From positions 496,001-560,000 of the forward strand of contig NZ_WFLN01000006.1 of NCBI RefSeq assembly GCF_009208585.1: a DNA stretch of 64,000 nt, written 5' to 3'. The notes beneath the pieces were generated by a model. It was not told the origin of the DNA and searched no databases. It worked only from the letters and a program-made list of their open reading frames with translations. The translations under genes were made by a program, and so were the position numbers. Of this stretch, positions 16,323 through 25,977 are shown one piece after another; position 1 is the stretch's first letter, and every line of letters begins with the position of its first letter. The stretch is from Fluviispira multicolorata. Lineage in GTDB: Bacteria; Bdellovibrionota_B; Oligoflexia; Silvanigrellales; Silvanigrellaceae.

Positions 16323-17373
16323 GTCAAATAGCCCTTATGATAATATAAAATCAATAGAGATTTCTCCATATTTTTTGCAACCAAAATTTATCTTGAATGC
16401 AAAAATAGAAAGCTCATTTAAAAGAATGGGGTTTTTATTAAAGGTAGATTATAAAGATATTGGAATTGGATATGCTGATTGCTTTGCTTTTCCAGAACTT
16501 GGTGACTCTCCTATATCAGAGCAAATAAGTTATCTCAAAAATAAGAAATTAACTAGGAATTTAAGAAAAAGTCTTATTTTTTCTAGAATAGATGCAATAT
16601 ATAGAGGTAAAAATTTAAATGCTTTTAATAATTTAAATCTGCCTAAAAATCATTGGACTGTTAGCGATATATCTAGCTTAACTATTAAAGATTTATTTAA
16701 CCTTAAAGAGAATAATTTTTGTTTTTTAAAGTTAAAATTTGGTAGAAATTTACAGAATGAAATAAATTTTATAAAAGAGAATTATTTTTTTTTAAAAGAG
16801 CTTAACCTTAAATTTCGTATTGATTTTAATTCTTCTTTAACTTTTGAAAATGCAATATTCTTTTTTAGTTCACTGCAAAAATATGTTGATATTTTTGATT
16901 TTATTGAAGATCCTATTCCATTTCAATGTGAAAGCTGGAACTTGCTTTTAAAGCATTTTCCATTATTAAAATTAGCATTAGACAATAATTCTTTGGAGCA
17001 TTTAGAAGATCTCACTTTGAATGAGCAAAAAAAGTGTGTTCGAAATTTGATTATCAAACCTGCTCAGCAGTATTTAAATAACTCATATGATAATTCTTTC
17101 TTTTCAAAGCTTGATAAAGTGATTTTTACAAGCTATATGGATCATCCTTTAGGTCAAGTTTGCGCTTTATATGAAGCTGCAAATTTTTACAGTCATTTTC
17201 CCAAATCTCAAGGATCTTGTGGTTTTCTGACTCACTTTCTTTATGTAGAGAATGCCTACTCAGAGTGCCTAATGATAGAAAATACAAGACTTATTCCTTC
17301 TAGCAAAGGGACTGGTTTTGGTTTTAATCATCTGCTTGAAAAGGAAAATTGGAGAAATATAATTGAATATTGA
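16309..17373 (+). CDS. menC: o-Succinylbenzoate synthase
   Basis: Dehydrates SHCHC to o-succinylbenzoate in menaquinone synthesis. 354 residues, enolase superfamily. The catalytic scaffold is complete: KxK at K141 and K143 (FLKLKFG), metal ligands D172 (RIDFN), E200 (FIEDP) and D225 (ALDN), and the second catalytic lysine K250 (IIKPA). The sequence is divergent and Asn/Phe-rich, so family membership rests on these motifs and its place between the NRDE gene and menE. It overlaps both neighbours (14 and 11 bases), indicating translational coupling. Confidence 0.85.
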   Translation: MIFYESNSPYDNIKSIEISPYFLQPKFILNAKIESSFKRMGFLLKVDYKDIGIGYADCFAFPELGDSPISEQISYLKNKKLTRNLRKSLIFSRIDAIYRGKNLNAFNNLNLPKNHWTVSDISSLTIKDLFNLKENNFCFLKLKFGRNLQNEINFIKENYFFLKELNLKFRIDFNSSLTFENAIFFFSSLQKYVDIFDFIEDPIPFQCESWNLLLKHFPLLKLALDNNSLEHLEDLTLNEQKKCVRNLIIKPAQQYLNNSYDNSFFSKLDKVIFTSYMDHPLGQVCALYEAANFYSHFPKSQGSCGFLTHFLYVENAYSECLMIENTRLIPSSKGTGFGFNHLLEKENWRNIIEY

Positions 17374-18556
17374 TTGGTATTCCAAAGACTCTCATTTTTT
17401 TATTAACCCTCGTATTCCTCTTCAAGAAAAAACACGTATTGAAAAAACTGCAGAAGAATTTTATTTAGATTCTCATATTTTTCTTGCGACTTCCGGCTCT
17501 ACCGCACTTTCAAGCACAGATCTTAAATGGGTTGCATTAAAAAAAGAAGCTATTTTAAATTCAGCTTTGAGCGTGAATATTCACTTAGATTGTCATAAAA
17601 AAGATATTCTTTTAAATACTCTCCCTTATTTTCATATTGGTGGTTTATCTTTATATGCGAGAGCATTCTTAAGTCAAGCAAGCTTAATTAATTTATATAA
17701 CGACAATTTTAAATGGTCAGTGAAAGAATTTGTTCATGCAGTATCTGAAACAAAAGCAACAATTACTTCATTGGTTCCAACTCAGATATACGATATTGTT
17801 CGGGCTGCTTTATTCTGTCCGCAGACCTTAAGAGCTGTTGTCGTTGGAGGTGGTTCTCTTGCAAAATCACTCTATGAAAAAGCGGTAGCTTTAGGGTGGA
17901 ATTTATTACCAAGTTATGGAATGACTGAATGTTGTTCTCAAATAGCAACGGCTCATTCGGATTTGCAGTGGAAAAATGATTTTCCTCGTTTAAAAATCAT
18001 GGGACATTTACAGTTGTGGAATGATGAAAGTGGGAAAATTTGTATAGCTGGAAGTTCTTTGCTGAGTGGCTATATTTTACAAAATAAAAATAATATTTAT
18101 TTTCATGATCCTAAAAAAATTAAAAAATTAGAAAATGGATTGGAAATTAAATATATTGAAACGACTGATATAGGTACTATTGAAGGCGAGAATTTAACGG
18201 TCATTGGTAGGACTGATGATGTGATAAAAATTGCTGGAGAAAATGTTAATCTTGCTCGACTCGATGAAATTCTGTTAGAAATGAGATCAATATTTTCAAT
18301 CCATTTTGATTTAGCGCTTATTTTTGAAAGTGATGATCGTTTAGGAAAAAAAGTATCTTTAGTCATTGAAGGTGAAAATTATTTAATTGATGAAATTTTA
18401 ATTAAGAATTTAATTGTATCATTCAATAAAAATGTTTTTCCATTTGAAAGAATAAAGAATTTTTATTATATTCACAAAATACCTAGAACAGAACTTGGTA
18501 AGCTTAAACGTGTTTTGCTTGCTTCACATATTCATGCAATGAACTTACTGCAATAA
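17363..18556 (+). CDS. menE: o-Succinylbenzoate-CoA ligase
   Basis: Activates o-succinylbenzoate with CoA at the cost of ATP; member of the ANL adenylating superfamily. 397 residues, shorter than typical (about 450-480), but the motifs are there: the ATP loop TSGSTALSSTD (about 44-54), LPYFHIGGLS, PSYGMTECCSQIA and the late GRTDDVIKIAGENVNL hinge with a C-terminal lysine-bearing PRTELGKLKR. Start TTG at 17363 with GGAG 8 bases upstream, 11 bases inside menC. Because menD, menF and menH are absent here, the pathway must be completed elsewhere in the genome. Confidence 0.9.
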   Translation: MNIDWYSKDSHFFINPRIPLQEKTRIEKTAEEFYLDSHIFLATSGSTALSSTDLKWVALKKEAILNSALSVNIHLDCHKKDILLNTLPYFHIGGLSLYARAFLSQASLINLYNDNFKWSVKEFVHAVSETKATITSLVPTQIYDIVRAALFCPQTLRAVVVGGGSLAKSLYEKAVALGWNLLPSYGMTECCSQIATAHSDLQWKNDFPRLKIMGHLQLWNDESGKICIAGSSLLSGYILQNKNNIYFHDPKKIKKLENGLEIKYIETTDIGTIEGENLTVIGRTDDVIKIAGENVNLARLDEILLEMRSIFSIHFDLALIFESDDRLGKKVSLVIEGENYLIDEILIKNLIVSFNKNVFPFERIKNFYYIHKIPRTELGKLKRVLLASHIHAMNLLQ

Positions 18557-18566
18557 TGGGTTAAAT

Positions 18567-19814
18567 ATGAAATATAAAAACTATAAATTTATATTATTTT
18601 TTCTTTCTATAGGTTATTTAATTGATTTTTATGATCTGACTCTTTTTGCAGTGGTGCGCATACCTGTTTTAAAATCTTTAGGAGTTCCTGAAGAAGATTT
18701 TATGAGGGTAGGTTCATATATGTTTAATGCGCAAGCATTAGGATTGGTTCTAGGTGGTATATTAAGTGGAATTTGGAGTGATAAATTTGGTCGATTATCG
18801 GCTGTTAGAATTGGAATTTTAATATATTCCGTTGCTATTATTACAAATGCTTATGTAACTGATATCACATTATTTACCATAATGCGATTTTTAGCTGGAA
18901 TTGGATTAGCAGGTGAGTTTGCAGCATCCATTACTCTCCTAAGTGAAATTTTACCTGCAGAAAAACGCGGTTTTGCCTCGGGATTTGTGTATTCATTCGG
19001 AATTATTGGTGGAATGCTTGCTGCATATATTGGCAGTGCTCTCCATTGGCAAATTATGTTTTTAATTGGTGGTATAGCCGGTATTATTATTTTATTAGCT
19101 AGAATTTCATTTGCCGATTCTATTTTATTTAAAAATGTTAAAGCTCAAGCAAATATTTCACGTGGGAATTTAAAAAATCTTATCTTGAATAAGAACTCTT
19201 TCCTTAAAGTAATTACTCTAACTCTTTCAATTATTCCATTTTGGTTTATGGCTTTTTTCATAAATTTTTCTCCTGAAGTTGCTAAAAGTGTTGGGATGAA
19301 AGAACCTGTAAATCAATCTATTTCTTTAGCATTTTATTTTGTCGGCGCCTTTTCTGGATCATATCTTTTTCCATACATTGCTAAATTAACAGCAAGTAGA
19401 AAGTTTGCTGTTTTATCTGCTCTTATTCTAATGCTTTGTGCTATTTCTTTGTTTGGTTTAGGCAATACTCTCAATGCAAAATCTTTTTATTGTATTTTAT
19501 TATTAATTGGCCTTGCAAGCGGATATTCTGGACTTTTCATGGTTTTTGCAGTTGAAAGTTTTGGCACCAATCAAAGATCAACAGCAGCTTCGCTTATATC
19601 AAGCATGGCTCGCTGTTCCCTTGTTGGAATAAATTCCTTTGTTCCTTGGCTTGCATTTTTATTTTCTGATATGTGGATAGCTTCTATTGTTGCAGCAGGT
19701 TTGTTTTTTATATTTGGAGTTTTATCTCTTTATTTTATTAAAGAAACAAGTAATAAATCTATGGATTTTTATGAAGGATTAAATGAAAATATTCCTAAGA
19801 AAAGTCTAAATTAA
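18567..19814 (+). CDS. Major facilitator superfamily transporter
   Basis: 415 residues with about twelve predicted membrane helices. The loop between helices 2 and 3, GIWSDKFGRLSAVRIG, is the MFS motif A, and the fourth helix begins IMRFLAGIGLAGEFAASI, resembling the metabolite:H+ symporter/sialate group. It starts 11 bases after menE and is probably the last gene of the same transcript. A role in menaquinone synthesis is not evident; the substrate cannot be predicted. Its stop codon overlaps the stop codon of the convergent recN gene by four bases, leaving no room for a spacer terminator. Confidence 0.88.
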   Translation: MKYKNYKFILFFLSIGYLIDFYDLTLFAVVRIPVLKSLGVPEEDFMRVGSYMFNAQALGLVLGGILSGIWSDKFGRLSAVRIGILIYSVAIITNAYVTDITLFTIMRFLAGIGLAGEFAASITLLSEILPAEKRGFASGFVYSFGIIGGMLAAYIGSALHWQIMFLIGGIAGIIILLARISFADSILFKNVKAQANISRGNLKNLILNKNSFLKVITLTLSIIPFWFMAFFINFSPEVAKSVGMKEPVNQSISLAFYFVGAFSGSYLFPYIAKLTASRKFAVLSALILMLCAISLFGLGNTLNAKSFYCILLLIGLASGYSGLFMVFAVESFGTNQRSTAASLISSMARCSLVGINSFVPWLAFLFSDMWIASIVAAGLFFIFGVLSLYFIKETSNKSMDFYEGLNENIPKKSLN

Positions 19815-21586
19815 AAGCTTTGAGCCTGGTTAACTAAAAAACGAGCTTGTGCCAGACTTTCTTGGCTTAAAGTTTCTCCTGATAATAAAACTGCAATTTC
19901 TGTTACTTTTTCCTCTTTATTTGCTTGTATTATTTTTGTAATAGTTTTATTATTTTGGATAATTTTAGAAACAATAAAATGATTTTGAGAATAACATGCA
20001 ACCTGAGCTAAGTGTGTGATGCACAACGCCTGTCGTACAGATTGTCCTTTTTTATTTTTACAGAAATCGGCAAGTTTTTTTCCGACTTTAGAGGCTATAT
20101 TTCCACTAATACCAGTGTCTATTTCATCAAAAATAAAAACACTCATGCTGTCGTCACCAAAGAGAACATTTTTTATTGCTAACATTATGCGTGAAAGTTC
20201 TCCACCACTTGCAACTTTTTCTATGGGCTGTGCTTCAATACCTAAGTTTGTGCTTAAAAGAAACTGTGCTTTTTCAGCACCATATTTTGTTAAATTATTA
20301 AAATTATTTAATAAATCTTCTTGAATATTTATACTTAACTCTGATTTTAATTTAGAGATTTCATTTGTATTATCTTTTAAACTACAAATAAATTTAGCTT
20401 TAGGTATACCTAGCTCTGCAAGTTCTTGTTCAACAGAATTTGAAATAAAATTTATTTTATTTTTTCTCTCTAAACTCAATTTAGATGCTAGAGATAGAGT
20501 TTCTTTCATAGATGTTTCACACTTTTCTAGTATAAGTTTGAACTCTATTTCAAGTGTATTCGATTTTTCTAAATAACTTTCACACTTGAGTGTGTAATTT
20601 TCAATATCTTGAATGGTTGGACCAAATTTTTGAAGAATTTTATTATAAATTTCTATGCGTTTTTCAGCATTATTAAATAATAATTCATCAATTTCAAAAT
20701 AATTTTCAGTTAGTTCAGTTTTATGAATAAAGTCTTCAATGAGGGCAATGATCCCATCAATTTGATCGGTGGATATTTGTACTTGCGCCTGTGTATTTTG
20801 CTTTAGTAGTTTCTCAATGCTTCTTCGACAATATTTTAATTGCGATAAACAATTCGATTCTCCACTATGAACCATTTCATGTATCTCTTGGCAAATATGC
20901 TTGGCATAGTTTGCCTTATTTCCTATAGAGATCACTTCCTCTAACTTCTGAAACTCATCTTTAGAAATATTTGCATTTTTTATTTGAGAAAGTTCAAACT
21001 CATATAATTTCTTCTCTCTTTTTAATAAATTTATTTCTTGAATTATATTTCTAATTTGTTTTAAATAATCATTTGTTTGATTAAATTTGTCGATATAATG
21101 TTTTTGTAAGGAAATATTATGACAAAACTCATCGAGAAAAAGAGTGTGAGAATCGCTATCGAGCAATCTTTGATTTTCAAACTGGCTACTGATATCAATG
21201 AGATCAGATGAAATGAGTTGAAGGATTTTTGTACTCACTAAATTTTCGTTTACTGTGGCTCGATGCCTGCCGTTACGTTGAATAAATCTTTTTATCACAA
21301 TTTCTTCGGGTGCATCAGCAAACAGCGGAATTCCAAGATCTTCAAGTAAAGAAAAGACAAAGTTGTTTTTTTTGCTTGGTATAAAAATTCCAGTTACTTG
21401 TGCACTGTCATGACCCGTTCTTATGAGTGAAGTGTCCGCTCGTTGTCCTCTTAAAAGGCATAGAGCATCAACTATTAAGGATTTTCCTGCACCCGTTTCA
21501 CCTGTAATGACGTTGAGCCCTTCATGAAAATTGACCGATATATTTTCTGCAATGGCAAGATTCTGTATGATAAGTCGTTTTAACAT
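19811..21586 (-). CDS. recN: DNA repair protein RecN
   Basis: SMC-like ATPase acting early at DNA double-strand breaks. From the ATG at 21586 it is 591 residues, longer than E. coli RecN (553). An AAGGA stands about 6 bases upstream; the frame is open 39 codons further, but that extension is polar, non-conserved and lacks the family's start MLKRLIIQNLAI. Walker A GETGAGKS (29-36), a long coiled-coil middle (about 150-400), the SMC signature ASGGELSRIMLAIK and Walker B VFIFDEIDTGISG are all present. Convergent with the MFS gene; divergent from fabH. Confidence 0.95.
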   Translation of the reverse strand: MLKRLIIQNLAIAENISVNFHEGLNVITGETGAGKSLIVDALCLLRGQRADTSLIRTGHDSAQVTGIFIPSKKNNFVFSLLEDLGIPLFADAPEEIVIKRFIQRNGRHRATVNENLVSTKILQLISSDLIDISSQFENQRLLDSDSHTLFLDEFCHNISLQKHYIDKFNQTNDYLKQIRNIIQEINLLKREKKLYEFELSQIKNANISKDEFQKLEEVISIGNKANYAKHICQEIHEMVHSGESNCLSQLKYCRRSIEKLLKQNTQAQVQISTDQIDGIIALIEDFIHKTELTENYFEIDELLFNNAEKRIEIYNKILQKFGPTIQDIENYTLKCESYLEKSNTLEIEFKLILEKCETSMKETLSLASKLSLERKNKINFISNSVEQELAELGIPKAKFICSLKDNTNEISKLKSELSINIQEDLLNNFNNLTKYGAEKAQFLLSTNLGIEAQPIEKVASGGELSRIMLAIKNVLFGDDSMSVFIFDEIDTGISGNIASKVGKKLADFCKNKKGQSVRQALCITHLAQVACYSQNHFIVSKIIQNNKTITKIIQANKEEKVTEIAVLLSGETLSQESLAQARFLVNQAQSF

Positions 21587-21773
21587 CCTATTTCCTTCAA
21601 AAAGAGATTCTTTTTTTTGCTCTGAAAGGATAAGCACATTTCTGTCATTTTGTTCTTTTTCGTGCAATGAGTATTGATCTTGCACATTCATGAAAATTTG
21701 CAATTATAAGCGAGTTTGAAAGAATTTGTTTTCGATTTTTAAGGATCGTCATGTTTAATAGAGGAGGCTTTAC

Positions 21774-22808
21774 ATGGCAAAGCAATATAAAACGGTTATG
21801 ACTCATTTTTCTAAGTATTTACCTCCGGGTAAAGTGACCAATGATGATCTGAGTAAACTCATGGATACTAATGATGCTTGGATTACTGAAAGGTCAGGAA
21901 TTAAAGAAAGACGTTTTGTTGAAGAACCTGTTGCCACATCTGATCTTGCCATTGAAGCTGTGAAAAATGTTCTTGCTGCTTCTAATTTAAAACCATCAGA
22001 TTTTGATTATATTATAGCTTCAACCTTGTCACCTGACTATTACTTTCCAGGTATTGCTCCCATTGTTCAACATAAACTCGGGTTTCCAACAATTCCTGCA
22101 GTAGATATCCGTGTGCAATGTAGTGCTTTTGTTTATTCTACGCAAATGGCTGATGCCATGATTAAAAGTGGACAATATAAAAGAATTCTTTTGGTATTTT
22201 CGGATGTGCAAAGTAAAATGCTTGACCTCACTACAAAAGGTCGCAATGTGGCAGTGCTGTTTGGAGATGGTGCAGCAGCAGCTATTTGTGAAGCCGTTGA
22301 ATGCACAGAGGATGAAATGCCATCTGTAGGAAATATGAGTTCTGGTGTCATCGATACCATTTTAGGCAGTGATGGCTTAGGAGCTGAACTTTTATTAACG
22401 CGCTCGCCAGGTACTGCAACAAAAGGTTTCTTAAGTGCAGAATCTGTTGAAAATGGAGATTGGCATCCCACAATGGAGGGGCGTTCTGTCTTTAAACATG
22501 CTGTCACTCGTATGTGCGAAGTTGCTGAAACACTTATGAAGCGTCACAACATTACGGCAAATGATCTTGTATGTCTTGTGCCACACCAGGCAAACTTAAG
22601 AATTAGTGAGATGGTAAGAGAAAAGATGGAACTGCCCAAAGAAAAAGTATTTAATAATATTCATTGTTATGGCAATACAACTTCTGCAACAATCCCTATT
22701 TGTATAAACGAAGCTCTTGAGCAAGGTCGTTTGAAAAAAGGTGATTTAATAATGACCGTTGCTTTTGGGGCTGGTTTTACTTGGGGTGCTAGTTTAATTC
22801 GTCTTTAA
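21774..22808 (+). CDS. fabH: 3-oxoacyl-ACP synthase III
   Basis: Starts fatty-acid synthesis by condensing acetyl-CoA with malonyl-ACP. 344 residues, thiolase fold. The catalytic triad is complete: C116 (RVQCSAFVY), H271 (VPHQAN) and N301 (YGNTTSATIP). The WITERSGIKERR segment (36-47) is the usual substrate-side motif. A GAGGAGG ribosome site precedes ATG. No other fab gene is adjacent, so this is probably a stand-alone copy; a FabH paralogue for another beta-ketoacyl reaction is possible. Its stop overlaps the convergent outer-membrane protein gene by 4 bases. Confidence 0.9.
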   Translation: MAKQYKTVMTHFSKYLPPGKVTNDDLSKLMDTNDAWITERSGIKERRFVEEPVATSDLAIEAVKNVLAASNLKPSDFDYIIASTLSPDYYFPGIAPIVQHKLGFPTIPAVDIRVQCSAFVYSTQMADAMIKSGQYKRILLVFSDVQSKMLDLTTKGRNVAVLFGDGAAAAICEAVECTEDEMPSVGNMSSGVIDTILGSDGLGAELLLTRSPGTATKGFLSAESVENGDWHPTMEGRSVFKHAVTRMCEVAETLMKRHNITANDLVCLVPHQANLRISEMVREKMELPKEKVFNNIHCYGNTTSATIPICINEALEQGRLKKGDLIMTVAFGAGFTWGASLIRL

Positions 22809-23473
22809 TGAGAAAAATCTCCAAAACTCAACTCGAACATAATATTTATTCCACCAACGCTTGCTTGGGTTGGGTCGCTTAAGAGTGTAGAGCCATATGT
22901 TGTTACTTTATATGGGAATGCATAATGGTATCCCGCCCCAAAGCTCGCAGCAAAGTTTTTTCCGCCTGCAATCCCTATCATTGCAAATGGTTCTATAAAT
23001 AAATAATCAACCCATATTGTACCACTTGTAGAAGTAGTTACCGATGAAAAATGTAGATTTCCTATTCCAAAATAGGAACCAAGTTTAATATCAATAATAC
23101 TTAAATCTATCCCATATCCTGTTTTTAAACCTATATTTGCAATTTCATATGTACTCGCAGAAGTACTTATAGAGCTTGTAGATGTATTTCCATATAATAC
23201 TCTTCCCCCGGTAAAAAAACCTTTGCGCATAAACGTTGCATCACCTCCAACAAGCAGCATTTGTGATTCAAACTTAGGTTGTCCTGCTGTCGAGGCTATT
23301 GTGGCAAATTTACCATAATCTGGCTGAAATAAACTGATTATAATGCCACCAGAAGATTCGTTATTTGCTGCAGATATTGGGTATGATATTAATAAACATA
23401 AGGATAACAATAAGGTATTTGTTATAACTAATTTAAAATTGAATTTTTTAAATTTTATAAAATTCATATTCAT
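22805..23473 (-). CDS. Outer-membrane beta-barrel-like protein
   Basis: 222 residues with a typical signal peptide (LVITNTLLLSLCLLISYPISA, cleaved about residue 36). The mature part is rich in Gly, Ser, Thr and aromatics in an alternating pattern (GLKTGYGIDLSIIDIKLGSYFG, as short as I quote it) and ends in a beta-strand with an aromatic near the C-terminus, as in outer-membrane porins and opacity proteins. No family recognised. Located between fabH and a solute-binding protein gene on the same strand as the latter; no operon is clear. Confidence 0.65.
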   Translation of the reverse strand: MNMNFIKFKKFNFKLVITNTLLLSLCLLISYPISAANNESSGGIIISLFQPDYGKFATIASTAGQPKFESQMLLVGGDATFMRKGFFTGGRVLYGNTSTSSISTSASTYEIANIGLKTGYGIDLSIIDIKLGSYFGIGNLHFSSVTTSTSGTIWVDYLFIEPFAMIGIAGGKNFAASFGAGYHYAFPYKVTTYGSTLLSDPTQASVGGINIMFELSFGDFSH

Positions 23474-23557
23474 TTAACAGTCACTCATAGAGAAAATCTC
23501 TAAGTATTTTCGGAATTCATATAAGTTTTTATAGGAAAAATTGAGTCAATTTTATGT

Positions 23558-24313
23558 TTAAGGGTTTTGAAATTTCTTTAAAATGTCATCATAGAGACCA
23601 TTGTCTTTAATTTCTTTTAAGCCTTTATTAAAGGCTTTTAATTTGTTTTCTGAATTGAGAGCTTTTTTTGAAAAAGCCATATAGAGGTCAGAAATTTCAA
23701 TTTCCGGCTTTAAAATTGTAAAGGTATCTTCAAACTCATTCGGATTTTTTTGAATAAAATATAAAGCTACATTTTTATCGATTAATGCAATATCTATTTC
23801 TTTTAACTTAAGCTTTCTCATATTTGACTGCTCATCAGTACTTATAATTTTTCTTAGATCTTTTCTTTCATCGAAATTTTTTTCATAGGCATATCCACGA
23901 ATAACTCCAAAACGATATTGCTTGAGTTCATTGTAAGTCATGTTTAGATTATCATATTTATTATATTTTATTTTTGAATTTTTTAGTGTTATTAAAACTA
24001 ATGATGTACGTATAATAGGAGCAGAAAAATTAAAATATTTGATTCTTTCAGTTGTTTTATCAGCTGGGAATATAGCATCATAGTTTCCAAGCTTTGTTTC
24101 ACTTAATGCAGAATCCCATGGCATAATATTTGTCTCTATCTTGTAGCCTTGCGTGTAGAATGCGGCTTCTATGATATTCTGAATCACCCCATTTTTATCT
24201 GGATTCTCAATTACATAAGGACACCAATTGAGTGAGCTAAGCTTAACTGTTAAATTTGCTCCATAGGAAATATTAAAATTTGCAAGGCAGATGATTAAAA
24301 ATAATAGTTTCAT
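23558..24313 (-). CDS. Periplasmic solute-binding protein, amino-acid type (SBP_bac_3-like)
   Basis: 251 residues with an N-terminal signal peptide (cleavage about residue 19, ...NISYG/ANL). The pattern WCPYVIENPDKNGVIQNIIEAA, then DAIFPADKTTERIKYFNFSAPI and LYMAFSKKALNSEN, follows the SBP_bac_3 fold, in which an acidic pair and the arginine bind amino acids. No permease or ATPase gene is adjacent, so the transport partner is elsewhere or the protein has a sensing role. Low GC and Lys/Asn/Ile-rich, in keeping with its surroundings. Confidence 0.8.
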   Translation of the reverse strand: MKLLFLIICLANFNISYGANLTVKLSSLNWCPYVIENPDKNGVIQNIIEAAFYTQGYKIETNIMPWDSALSETKLGNYDAIFPADKTTERIKYFNFSAPIIRTSLVLITLKNSKIKYNKYDNLNMTYNELKQYRFGVIRGYAYEKNFDERKDLRKIISTDEQSNMRKLKLKEIDIALIDKNVALYFIQKNPNEFEDTFTILKPEIEISDLYMAFSKKALNSENKLKAFNKGLKEIKDNGLYDDILKKFQNP

Positions 24314-24439
24314 TTAGAAAACCGGCCCTTTAATTTTGAGATCTTTCGATTAAAATGGTATATCGGTAAGACTTTTAAAAACTTGAATTTTAATTTGCTA
24401 CAAATGAAAAAAGGTAAAATATGGAGAATAAAAATATTA

Positions 24440-24468
24440 TTGACATTTTTAAAATAATCTTGTTAAAT
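24440..24468 (+). promoter_or_regulatory. Candidate promoter of the divergent subtilase-like gene
   Basis: TTGACA (24440-24445) is followed after exactly 17 bases by TTAAAT (24463-24468), a -35/-10 pair with a perfect -35. The leader to the ATG at 24587 would be about 115 bases and holds no other feature I can see. The region is divergent from the solute-binding protein gene. Confidence 0.4.
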
Positions 24469-24586
24469 TAAAGTCTTATAAGTAATTAAATTAGAGAAAA
24501 TCAAGCTTATATAAGAATTTTTCTTATTCGCTCTTGAAGAAAATTTGGATCAAAAAATGCAAAAAATATTATGAAAGGATATTTTA

Positions 24587-25969
24587 ATGAATAAAAATTT
24601 ATGTTTATCAATTCTAATTTTAATTATATCTTGTAGAAATAATAATAGCTCAGAAAATTTAAGCAATTGGCAGCCACCAGAAGATGCATGGAGAGATCCA
24701 AATCCAGCTTTAACAAATAAGATTAATGAAGAAATTTACTTTAAACTATCTAATATAACAGTGCCTTGTAGTTTAAATAACACCAATCAAAACTGTCAAT
24801 TAATAGATATACATCCAAATTATATTAGTGATATTGAAGGGAATAAAGAGAGTGAAGGATTAAGGGTATTGATAATTGATGACTCAAGTATGAGACTAGC
24901 TGCTTATACTAGATTTCGTAAGAGAGTATTCCTTAATTTATTAGAAAATTCTGAAGGTAGTTTTTTGCTAGATAAAACTACCATTAAGATTCCATATGCG
25001 GCAAAAAATATATTGATTGATATATTAAATAAAAATGAGTATGAAAAATTTCCATCAGAGCTATTGGTAAAAAATAAAGGATTATTTAATCGGAAAATTT
25101 CTGGATCCTTTGACAATTTAATATTTAATAAAAATTCTGGGCATGGGTTATATATTTTTAATTATATTGCAAATAATAGCCCTAAATCTCAATTTATACT
25201 TGCATATATGACACAGGAAAAATTCTCCAATATTTTAAATGAAACTTTAGATGCGGATATTTTAAAGCGAGAGATTGATTTATTATTTCGTAAACAATCT
25301 GATGAATTAAAGAAATATATCGAGAGTTATAAAATTGATTTTATTTCTTTATCATACGGTATATCTGTTAATTATCTTGATAATTTTTTTCCTCATTTAA
25401 CGAGTCAAATAAAAAACTATATTATTGCCTCATATTATAAGAATTTTATTGATAATATTTTGTATAATAATAATGTCATTCTTGTTCAGGCAGGGGACAA
25501 CTCAATAACTCCAAATCCCGAAAATAATCCAGGTTATTTAGCCGATTGTACAAAAAATACGAGACGATTGCGAGTCAGTTTTGTAAAGGATCTTAGTTTT
25601 TCTATCCCTTTTTTTGGAACGAAAGACTTAAATTTAATAAAAGGAAAGCAAAAAAATTTTATACCTTGTACAGATATTTATATAAATTTTTCTGTAGGAG
25701 ATGTTAGACCATATATTTATAATAAAGGAGTAATAAACTTTTCTTCATATAATATTGGTACTTTACCAATTACAATAACTGATGCTTCAAGCTCGAATGC
25801 TACTCCAGTTGCAGTAACGTATCTTCTTTTTTTAAAAACTTTGAATCCATTATTAAGTAATTACGAGTTAATGGAGCAAGTCAATATTCTTAAGGGAAAT
25901 TCATTTGTAATTTTGGATCCTTCATTGCATAAGCAGTTACCAATCTATAAATTAGGGTATTTAAATTGA
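24587..25969 (+). CDS. Divergent subtilisin-like (S8) lipoprotein with a retained triad
   Basis: 460 residues. The signal ends in a lipobox IISC (C16), so it is a lipoprotein. The rest has almost no obvious similarity to a named family, but the order of elements follows a subtilase: an IIDDS strand end with D98 in place of VVDTG; H186 in SGHGLYIF (as HGTxVAG); the SLSYGIS strand (about 254-260); QAGDN with N305 at the oxyanion position; and SSSNATPVA, where S403 matches the catalytic serine of GTSMATPVA. This combination makes a degenerate but possibly active peptidase likely. It is the first of three S8-like lipoproteins in the window, far from the other two; no chaperone-like gene follows. 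Confidence 0.6.
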   Translation: MNKNLCLSILILIISCRNNNSSENLSNWQPPEDAWRDPNPALTNKINEEIYFKLSNITVPCSLNNTNQNCQLIDIHPNYISDIEGNKESEGLRVLIIDDSSMRLAAYTRFRKRVFLNLLENSEGSFLLDKTTIKIPYAAKNILIDILNKNEYEKFPSELLVKNKGLFNRKISGSFDNLIFNKNSGHGLYIFNYIANNSPKSQFILAYMTQEKFSNILNETLDADILKREIDLLFRKQSDELKKYIESYKIDFISLSYGISVNYLDNFFPHLTSQIKNYIIASYYKNFIDNILYNNNVILVQAGDNSITPNPENNPGYLADCTKNTRRLRVSFVKDLSFSIPFFGTKDLNLIKGKQKNFIPCTDIYINFSVGDVRPYIYNKGVINFSSYNIGTLPITITDASSSNATPVAVTYLLFLKTLNPLLSNYELMEQVNILKGNSFVILDPSLHKQLPIYKLGYLN

Positions 25970-25977
25970 AAACTATA

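Noticed and set aside
21587..21703. Extension of recN to 21703
   Set aside because: The added 39 residues are polar, lack a ribosome site, and precede the conserved start MLKRLIIQNLAI.
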